From the NCBI GenBank assembly GCA_944381745.1, contig CALWMI010000063.1:1-64000 (forward strand): DNA of 64,000 nucleotides, read 5' to 3'. This document shows, piece after piece, positions 57,787-64,000 of the stretch. Made by a program: the position numbers and the translations under genes. Below the pieces are notes generated by a model that did no database searches, was not told where the DNA came from, and saw nothing but the letters and a program-made list of their open reading frames with translations. Position 1 is the stretch's first letter, and the number at the start of each line of letters is the position of its first letter. The DNA is from an uncultured Lachnospiraceae bacterium. GTDB lineage: Bacteria > Bacillota > Clostridia > Lachnospirales > Lachnospiraceae.

Positions 57787-60319
57787 GTTTTTCCGGTATT
57801 TTCTGGATTTGAAATGGAATCGAGGGGGCGTGGCAGTCTCTTTTCTGGACATCCTGATGCTGGCGGCCATGACCGGCGCCGCCGGGGTGATCCGGCTGGT
57901 GCTCATGGGAGGCTTCACCGGCTGGTATGGGCTGGCGGATTTCGGGATTGCCCTGGCTGCGGGGCTGTGCGTGCTGCGGCTGGGGAGAGAGGCCGGGGGG
58001 AAGCCGCCTGTGACGGCGGCGCTCGTCTGCTACGGCGTCTTCCTGATCATGCCTACCCTGACGGTGCTTAGCTCCTACTGGCAGAAGCCGGAGGGCATCT
58101 ATGCCCTGGCCTGCTTTGGCGGCGTCCTGGCCGTTTTGGCGGGTAAGCCGCTGGCGGGGGCGCTCCTCTACGGGCTGGGTCTTGTGCTGAATCTGCAGGC
58201 AGTGTTCCTTCTGCCTGTTTTTGTGCTGTTCTGGGCGGCGGGGACACTGCCGGGGAGCGGCCTTCTTCTCTCTGTGGCGGCGGGAGCTGTCCGGCTGCTG
58301 CTGGGGGTGGATGCACAGCGCCTCCTGTTCGGCTATGGGAACGAGGCGGCGGCGCCCAAGGTGCTGGAGGGCATCGCCGGCGCGGCGGATATGGCCCAGG
58401 CGCTGGGGCAGACGGACACCTTGACGGCTGCGGGAAGGCAGTTCCTGGACGGAGGCGCAGGGACGCTGTCCGGGCTGACCGGGAATGTCCTGCCCGGCGC
58501 TGCTGGAGATGCCCTGTCCGGCGCTGCGGAAGCGGTGCAGGAAGGGGCCGCAAGGGGTGTGCAGCTGCTCTCGGATACCTGGTGCAACGTCTACCAGCTG
58601 CTGGGTGTGACGGATTTTACGGTGGAGTACTACTGGGGCGGGCTGTGCCTGACGGCGGCGCTGGTGCTGGGCTGCCTCTACGCGGCGGTGTACCGGGGAA
58701 GGGCGCGGCGGTTCCGGGATCCGGCGTATGTGGCGGAGCTGGGCCTGTTCTTCTGTATGCTTGTGCCGTATTTCGCCCCGCACATGAATGCCAGGAGCGG
58801 CCTGCTGGCGGATCTGTTCGCCGTCCTCTTAGTGTTCTTCTGCAAGAGGAAATTTTATTTTGCCCTGGGCCAGCTGGTGCTGTCCTTCTCCATGTATCAA
58901 GTGTGCCTGACGGGGATTGCGCGTTTCCCCCTGGGCTTCTATGCCCTGGGCCAGCTGGCGCTTCTTCTGCTGGCGGCTCGGGATCTGTTCCTGTGCTCCT
59001 GGGAGACGGAGGAGGCAGGGCAGGGACGGAAGGAAGCTGGCTTGCCGGGCGAGCATCCAGGAGAGGGGCTGCTGGAGGAGCGCCCGGAAGGTGGGCTGCC
59101 GGGTGAGCCTGGCTTTCGTCCGGTGCTGTACCGGAGCTTCCGGCTGGGACGGCTGGAGCTGTCCCTGGCGCAGCTTGGATTCCTGGCGCTGGCCACAGCG
59201 CTGGGCATCGGGATGCGGGCGGCCTTCCTGCCCTATGTGTCCCAGGATTACACAGGGTACTGGGAGCTGTGGTTCGCCGAGATTGACAAGTACGGCGGGA
59301 TGCGGGCGCTGGCCTACGACTGGTACGACTACGCGCCGCTGTTCATGTATTTCCTGGTGTTTGTGGAGGGGCTTCCCTTCGATCCCATGCTTACCTACAA
59401 GCTGTGCATGAGCGTGCTGGACGTGGCGGCGGCTGTCATGGCCGGGAAGCTGGTGTATGAGCTGACTGGCTCCCGGAACCGGGGCTTTTTCGCCTACGGC
59501 TTTGTCTTCGTCCTGCCCACGGTGGCGGCCAACAGCGCCCTGTGGTGCCAGTGCGATGTGACTTACACGCTGCTGCTCTTGTGCTGCCTGTATTATTTTC
59601 TCAAGGAGAAGCCGCTGCGGGCGATGATTTTCTACAGCCTGGCCTTCGCCCTGAAGCTGCAGACGCTGTTCGTGTTCCCGGTGCTGGTGATCCTGTGGGT
59701 GCACAAAAAGGTGCGGGTGGAGCATTTCTTCCTCCTGCCTCTGGCCTATGTGCTCAGCCTGATCCCGGCCTGGCTGGCGGGGCGGCCCTTCGGGGAGCTG
59801 CTGCTGGTCTATCTGAACCAGGGCTACACCGATACGTGGGCGCTGACCTTGAGCTGGCCAAACATCTATGAGATCATCACGCCGGAGGCGCTGCTGGTCA
59901 CCTACTCCACCCTGGGGAAATGCCTGATTATCGGTATCCTCATCTGTGTGATGTACTATATGGCCAAGAAGCCTTACCGGCTGACAGGGGGCTTCCTCCT
60001 GCAGATGTTCCTCTTCTTCGGGATGCTGACGGTCTATTTCCTGCCGTTCATGCATGAGCGCTACGGCTACATCGTGGATATCCTGGCGGTGGTCTATGCC
60101 CTGGCGGCGCCGCGCCGCTTTTATCTGCCAGTGCTCCATGTGCTGATCTCCTATGTGTCGTACACCCTGTTCCTGACGAAGGGGGAGGCGGTGCCGATGA
60201 TCGTCTACGCCTTCCTGCTGCTGGCGCTTCTGTGTGCGGTGGGCAGGGATGTGTATCTCCATATGGACGGAAAGGACGGTAAGCTATGGGACAGAGCCAG
60301 AGCGGGACAGACAAGCTGA
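57776..60319 (+). CDS. Large membrane protein with two GT-C-like modules
   Basis: 847 residues, about 20 helices. The C-terminal module (about 470-830) looks like a GT-C mannosyl/glucosyltransferase: an acidic loop SQDYTGYWELWFAEI (Asp491), FVLPTVAANSALWCQCDVTY and LALKLQTLFVFPVLVILW. The N-terminal module (about 20-400) repeats the later parts: FLIMPTLTVLSSYWQKPEGIY with GLVLNLQAVFLLPVFVLFW, and LFFCMLVPYFAPHMNARSG matching LFFGMLTVYFLPFMHERYG of the second module. The first module lacks the acidic loop and holds a Gly/Ala-rich insert (about 205-270). It probably uses the undecaprenyl-sugar made by the gene before it. It overlaps both neighbours (11 and 34 bp). Confidence 0.8.
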   Translation: MIDRFFRYFLDLKWNRGGVAVSFLDILMLAAMTGAAGVIRLVLMGGFTGWYGLADFGIALAAGLCVLRLGREAGGKPPVTAALVCYGVFLIMPTLTVLSSYWQKPEGIYALACFGGVLAVLAGKPLAGALLYGLGLVLNLQAVFLLPVFVLFWAAGTLPGSGLLLSVAAGAVRLLLGVDAQRLLFGYGNEAAAPKVLEGIAGAADMAQALGQTDTLTAAGRQFLDGGAGTLSGLTGNVLPGAAGDALSGAAEAVQEGAARGVQLLSDTWCNVYQLLGVTDFTVEYYWGGLCLTAALVLGCLYAAVYRGRARRFRDPAYVAELGLFFCMLVPYFAPHMNARSGLLADLFAVLLVFFCKRKFYFALGQLVLSFSMYQVCLTGIARFPLGFYALGQLALLLLAARDLFLCSWETEEAGQGRKEAGLPGEHPGEGLLEERPEGGLPGEPGFRPVLYRSFRLGRLELSLAQLGFLALATALGIGMRAAFLPYVSQDYTGYWELWFAEIDKYGGMRALAYDWYDYAPLFMYFLVFVEGLPFDPMLTYKLCMSVLDVAAAVMAGKLVYELTGSRNRGFFAYGFVFVLPTVAANSALWCQCDVTYTLLLLCCLYYFLKEKPLRAMIFYSLAFALKLQTLFVFPVLVILWVHKKVRVEHFFLLPLAYVLSLIPAWLAGRPFGELLLVYLNQGYTDTWALTLSWPNIYEIITPEALLVTYSTLGKCLIIGILICVMYYMAKKPYRLTGGFLLQMFLFFGMLTVYFLPFMHERYGYIVDILAVVYALAAPRRFYLPVLHVLISYVSYTLFLTKGEAVPMIVYAFLLLALLCAVGRDVYLHMDGKDGKLWDRARAGQTS

Positions 60320-61431
60320 ATTTTATAGACGGCCTGAAGGGCACAGGAGCACTCATCGTGTACCTGTGCCACTTTGCGTATGCGTTCTACTATTCCCTGT
60401 ACTCCCTGGACAGCGCTTCCCTGCACACGGCCTCGGGGATAGAGATCGCCGTGGGGAAAAGCCCGCTGAACATCCTCTACAATGGAAACTTTGCCGTGCA
60501 CCTCTTTTTCGCGGCCAGCGGCTTCGTGCTGTGCATCCGTTATTTCCAGACCTACGACAGGAAGCGGCTGGCTAAGAGCGCTGCCAAGAGGTATTTCCGC
60601 CTGGCGCTGCCCATCCTGCTGGTGAGTACGGTGATCTTTTTCCTGATGATCGGGGGATTCTATAGGAACACGGAGGCGGCAGCGCTGGCGGGCTCCCAAG
60701 ACTGGTTCGCAGGGTTCAACAATTTTGAGCCGGGCTACAGCCACGCCCTGCGGGAAGCCCTGCTGGGCTGTTTCCTCTTCGGGCACAATTATTTCAACGG
60801 CGTGCTCTGGACGGTGAAGTACCTGTTCCTGGGGGCGTTGCTGGTGTACGCCGTGGCGGCCCTGGCCGGAAGATGGCGGTACCGGTATGCGTTATATGCG
60901 GTGATTTTGCTGGCCCTGCTCCTGACGGACTATGCCGGGATGTTTGCCGGATACTGGCTGTGTGACCTGTACTGTACCCAGCCGCGGCTTGTGGAGCGGG
61001 TGCGCTCCCTGCCCGGGCTTGGCCTGCTGGCCTTCGCGGCTGGCGTCTATTTCGGCTCCTACCCTTCCGTGGGGACGCGGCTATCGGGCAGCATTTACGC
61101 CTGGCTCCCGGAAGGGCTGTCTGTGACGTACCACTTCGCCGGGGCGGTGCTGATTGTGGCCGGGGTGGTGGGGAGCGGCGCCTTAAGCCGCCTGTTCTCC
61201 TGCCGGTTGCTGGCAGGGCTTGGGAGGATCTCTTTCTCCTGGTACCTGCTGCATTTCCCGGTGATCGCCACCTTCTCCAGCGCCTTCCTGCTGGCGCTGT
61301 ACGGGCAGCTGAATTACCATTTGCTGATGGGGCTCAACCTTGTGCTGACCACGGCCATTGTCTGGGCGCTGTCCACGCTGATGACCAGATATGTGGAGGA
61401 GCCGTACAACCGCTTCCTGGCCCGGTGGTGA
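60286..61431 (+). CDS. Acyltransferase-3 family membrane protein
   Basis: 381 residues with about ten helices. Motifs of the OafA/acyltransferase-3 family are FIDGLKGTGALIVYLCHFAYAF (the conserved His), LFFAASGFVLCIRYF, KRYFRLALPILLV and ISFSWYLLHFPVIATFSSA near the end. This family O-acetylates or O-acylates surface glycans. The ATG at 60286 lies 34 bp inside the preceding gene. It is one of two such proteins in a row, so different sugars or positions may be modified. Confidence 0.9.
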   Translation: MGQSQSGTDKLNFIDGLKGTGALIVYLCHFAYAFYYSLYSLDSASLHTASGIEIAVGKSPLNILYNGNFAVHLFFAASGFVLCIRYFQTYDRKRLAKSAAKRYFRLALPILLVSTVIFFLMIGGFYRNTEAAALAGSQDWFAGFNNFEPGYSHALREALLGCFLFGHNYFNGVLWTVKYLFLGALLVYAVAALAGRWRYRYALYAVILLALLLTDYAGMFAGYWLCDLYCTQPRLVERVRSLPGLGLLAFAAGVYFGSYPSVGTRLSGSIYAWLPEGLSVTYHFAGAVLIVAGVVGSGALSRLFSCRLLAGLGRISFSWYLLHFPVIATFSSAFLLALYGQLNYHLLMGLNLVLTTAIVWALSTLMTRYVEEPYNRFLARW

Positions 61432-61497
61432 GCGGCGGGGGTACCGCAGGCATGCAGGCTGCCGAAGGCGTTGAGGAAGAAGAAAAGGAGGGCGCGC

Positions 61498-62511
61498 ATG
61501 GGACAGGGAAAACGGATTCTGTGGATTGACGCGGTGAAGATTGCGGCGCTGCTGATTGTGCTCTGCAACCACGCAGGGCTCTCCCTTGGCTGGGGCACCT
61601 ACTTCGGGGGCATGTTCTATGTGGCAGTGTTCTTCGTGCTGTCCGGCTGCACCTACCGCTGCGAGGCGGAAAAGCCGCTGCGGGCGGTGATCGGAAAACG
61701 CGCCCGGAGGCTGCTGCTTCCCTATTTTGGCTTTAACGCCTTCCTGCTGCTGTTCTTCGGGGGCAAGGCGGCCCTGACGGGACAGGCGTTCCCCTGGGGG
61801 CGGGAGCTCCTGGGGATCCTGTATTCCAGGAGCTATCTGTACGCGGACGGACAGGAAGGCCTGATGGGGGGCATCCTCAACGGCCCCACCTGGTTCCTGA
61901 CCGGCCTTTTCACGGCTCTGACGGGCTATGAGATTGCCGTGCGGCTGGCGGCTGGGAGGAGGCGTGTGCTGCTGGGTATTCTCTTGGGCTGCATCGCTCT
62001 GGCCCTGGCGCTGCAGCGCCTGCCGGTGCTGCTGCCCTGGAGCCTGGATACGATGTTCCTCCACATGGCGCTCATCGGCCTGGGAAATTTCCTGGGGCAG
62101 GGAGGCATGGAAAAGCGGTATGGCTGGGGCGGCTTTCTGGCGGTGGCTGCGGTATTCGTGCTGAGCGCCCTGGGCGCTGGGACGGGCAATCTGTCTGTGC
62201 GGGATTACGGCACACATCCGCTGCTGTACGTGATCGCTGCTGCGGCGGGTTCGGCAGCGGTGATGCTGGCCTTTCAGTGGCTGGAGCGGCATTTACAGCC
62301 GCTGGTGGGGGCGATGGCTGCGCTTGGCAGGCACACGGTGAGCATTCTCTGCCTGCACCTCTTCGTCTTTATGTTTGTGGAGGGCGGGATGGCCGTGCTG
62401 GGCCTGGGGGCAGAGACGCTTCCAGTGAAAATCGCCAAGGTGTGCGCCGGGTACCTGCCGGGGGCCGCCGTCCTCCTGTGGGAGCGGATAAGGGACGGGC
62501 ACAGGGGATAG
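61498..62511 (+). CDS. Acyltransferase-3 family membrane protein
   Basis: 337 residues. It starts ILWIDAVKIAALLIVLCNHAG with the conserved His, then VAVFFVLSGCTYRCE, RARRLLLPYFGF, GPTWFLTGLF and LGRHTVSILCLHLFVFM. About ten helices are visible. The WGTYFGGMFYVAVFFVLSG block places it with WecH/OafA-like enzymes. ATG 61498 has AAGGAGGG 5 bases upstream; a TTG at 61471 is less likely. It is not close in sequence to the acyltransferase before it. Confidence 0.88.
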   Translation: MGQGKRILWIDAVKIAALLIVLCNHAGLSLGWGTYFGGMFYVAVFFVLSGCTYRCEAEKPLRAVIGKRARRLLLPYFGFNAFLLLFFGGKAALTGQAFPWGRELLGILYSRSYLYADGQEGLMGGILNGPTWFLTGLFTALTGYEIAVRLAAGRRRVLLGILLGCIALALALQRLPVLLPWSLDTMFLHMALIGLGNFLGQGGMEKRYGWGGFLAVAAVFVLSALGAGTGNLSVRDYGTHPLLYVIAAAAGSAAVMLAFQWLERHLQPLVGAMAALGRHTVSILCLHLFVFMFVEGGMAVLGLGAETLPVKIAKVCAGYLPGAAVLLWERIRDGHRG

Positions 62512-62551
62512 GCCTAAGCGGAGAGTAAGAAATGGAAGGAGGCGAGAGGGC

Positions 62552-64000
62552 GTGGAGGCAGAAAAGGAGAACCGTATAGAGGCGATAGGTGCAGCGGAGC
62601 ACGAAGCGCTAGCGGCGGAGGAAGACGCGCGGGAGAACACCAGCTGTGCGGCGGAGGAAGACGCGTGGGAAGACACCGGCAGCGCAGAGGATGCGGGCGT
62701 GCGGAAGGGCACCAGCTGTGCTGCGGAGGAAGACGCGCGGGAGAGTACCAGCTGCGCGGCGGACGCGGGCGTGCGGAAGGGCACCAGCAGTGCAGAGGGC
62801 GTGCGGGAGATCGCAGGTATGCAGGAGAGCGCGCTGGGCGCAGGGCAGTGGGAGCTGCCTGTGGGGCGGCAGACCCAGCGTTTCCTGCTGTTTGTGCTGT
62901 TCGCGGCGCTGCTGCTGTGGTGGATCCCCTACACGACCAAGGGGATCGACGTGCGCGACACCGCCTCCTATTTGACGAAGTACCGCTACATTTTTGACCG
63001 GGGGATACAGGTCAACGAGCTGTACTATTTCCTGGGGGAGCTGGCGGGGGGCATCCTCTATGCCCTCGCCCCGGCGCGGAAGGTACTGATCCTCAACCTG
63101 GCAAGCGGCATCCTGTATGTGGCTTCGGCGCTGCTCCTCTACCATCTCCTGAAGAAGGAGATGCCCAAGCTGGCGGCGGCGGCCTGCGTCCTGGTGGGAA
63201 CCTTCTACGGGATTCCCTGGGTGCGGACGCTGAACTGGAACGCCTGGACCTCCCTTCTCCTGGCGCTGGGGCTTGTGCTTCTGCTGGGCGGGCTTTCGCG
63301 GGACAGCCGCCGGATGCTGGCGGCCAGCGGCTTTGTGCTGGGCATCAACACCTATTTCCGCATGCCGAACGCCCTGTTCCTGGCATTGATCGCCGTGATT
63401 TTCTGGAAATATGTGCTGGAGACACGCAGCTGGAAGGGGGCGGTAAAGAAGTGCCTGCCCTTCTTCTTTGGCGCGGTGGCTGCTGCGGCGGCAGGGCTTC
63501 TCCTGGCGCTGCTGGTGCTGGGGCCGTCCAAGGTGGTGCATGACCTGGCTGTGCTGTTCTCCGTGGGGGCAGGGGCCAACGAGGGCAACACCCACAGCGT
63601 GACCACAGGCATCTACCTGTTCCTGCTGGGCATGCGGGACGGTGCGCTGGCCTGGCTGAAATACGTGCTGCCCGCTGCTGTCCTCTACCTGTGCGGCGAG
63701 GGAATTCTCGGCCTGGCGGGCCGCCGGAGGCGCGGGCAGGAGAGAGAAGGGCGCGGCGTAGGGCCTTGGCAGATACTGTGGGCCGCCGGGGCTGCTGTGT
63801 TTGCGGTGCTGGGCGCGGCAGGGGATGTTCTCACCGCCCATGAGCTGGCGGCGTCAGGGGCGATTTTTGCCGGGACGTTCGGGGCGCTGTGGTATGGCCT
63901 GAGGAGGAGAGAGCTGGCCTACTCCTGCCTGTGCGCGTCCACGGTGGTGATCATGGGATTCCTGACCATCGGCACGGACACGGGGGTGAATTATTACCGG
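62552..64000 (+). CDS. Polytopic membrane protein of the glycan cluster (3' end outside window)
   Basis: The frame is open from GTG 62552 to the last base (483 codons, no stop), with AAGGAGG 8 bases before the start. Residues 1-105 are hydrophilic and repeat-rich. From about 108 on there are regularly spaced helices (RFLLFVLFAALLLWWIP first) with loops such as TKGIDVRDTASYLTKYRYIF, TFYGIPWVRTLNWNAW and GINTYFRMPNALFLALIAVIFW. Acidic residues in the first long loop, the Arg-Met-Pro-Asn block and the context recall GT-C-like or polymerase-like glycan proteins, but I cannot assign a family. It is incomplete at the right edge. Confidence 0.78.
   Translation, partial: MEAEKENRIEAIGAAEHEALAAEEDARENTSCAAEEDAWEDTGSAEDAGVRKGTSCAAEEDARESTSCAADAGVRKGTSSAEGVREIAGMQESALGAGQWELPVGRQTQRFLLFVLFAALLLWWIPYTTKGIDVRDTASYLTKYRYIFDRGIQVNELYYFLGELAGGILYALAPARKVLILNLASGILYVASALLLYHLLKKEMPKLAAAACVLVGTFYGIPWVRTLNWNAWTSLLLALGLVLLLGGLSRDSRRMLAASGFVLGINTYFRMPNALFLALIAVIFWKYVLETRSWKGAVKKCLPFFFGAVAAAAAGLLLALLVLGPSKVVHDLAVLFSVGAGANEGNTHSVTTGIYLFLLGMRDGALAWLKYVLPAAVLYLCGEGILGLAGRRRRGQEREGRGVGPWQILWAAGAAVFAVLGAAGDVLTAHELAASGAIFAGTFGALWYGLRRRELAYSCLCASTVVIMGFLTIGTDTGVNYYR
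62609..62788 (+). repeat. Five 36-bp coding repeats at the N-terminus of the last gene
   Basis: Five 12-codon units start at 62609 and encode variants of two types: x-AAEEDARExTS (units 1, 2 and 4) and xAxDAGVRKGTS (units 3 and 5). A sixth, partial unit follows. Several begin with Cys or Ser. Identical DNA blocks such as GCGGAGGAAGACGCG recur. The segment lies before the first membrane helix, probably in the cytoplasm. Confidence 0.85.

Overview
The window is about 60 % GC and reads as a chromosomal segment of a spore-forming, gut-type Clostridia, most likely Lachnospiraceae or a close relative. The reasons are the spoIIAA-spoIIAB-sigF operon, spoVA genes, the murB-rapZ-whiA-crh and cdaA-cdaR-glmM gene orders, a single-aptamer glycine riboswitch and several hypothetical proteins of a type I associate with Lachnospiraceae. 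I see no rRNA, tRNA, CRISPR array, phage or insertion sequence.

Left part (1-16143). The 3' end of valS is followed by an LTA-synthase-like enzyme, folC, a 48-residue protein overlapping folC, and a zinc-ribbon/TPR membrane protein that ends at a strong terminator. The sigma-F operon then leads into the spoVA genes. These are broken up: spoVAA-AB-AC, then a Gfo/Idh/MocA oxidoreductase with its own vegetative-type promoter, then spoVAD, a DUF1846 gene on the minus strand, an HndB-like ferredoxin, an unknown protein with a C-terminal 11-residue repeat, and finally spoVAE.

Middle part (16144-40464). This part holds an HPr gene, a glycine riboswitch with its AGCS transporter, two complex-I-type antiporter subunits without the rest of a complex I, murB-rapZ-whiA-crh, a frameshifted methyltransferase, a large exported protein ending in a C39-like domain without its histidine, an M29 aminopeptidase, an MreB/Mbl protein, recD2, comF, two unknown membrane proteins, the c-di-AMP cyclase operon cdaA-cdaR-glmM, and another HPr. 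The window therefore has three HPr-family proteins. Their two phosphorylation positions read His15/Arg46, Glu15/Ser46 and His15/Ser46.

Right part (40497 to the end). This is a 23.5-kb surface-glycan cluster. It holds a flippase, eight nucleotide-sugar or polyprenyl-phosphate glycosyltransferases (one on the minus strand and fucosyltransferase-like), an AlgI/AlgX-like O-acetylation pair, a LbH acetyltransferase, two acyltransferase-3 membrane proteins, a DUF2142 protein, DUF2304, an rfbD homologue, a protein that looks like two fused GT-C modules, and a membrane protein running off the right edge. Together they could assemble, flip and acyl-decorate a cell-wall or capsular polysaccharide; the sugars cannot be named from sequence.

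A recurring oddity is short in-frame tandem repeats, often with a 36-bp (12-codon) period, in hydrophilic parts of otherwise unrelated proteins.
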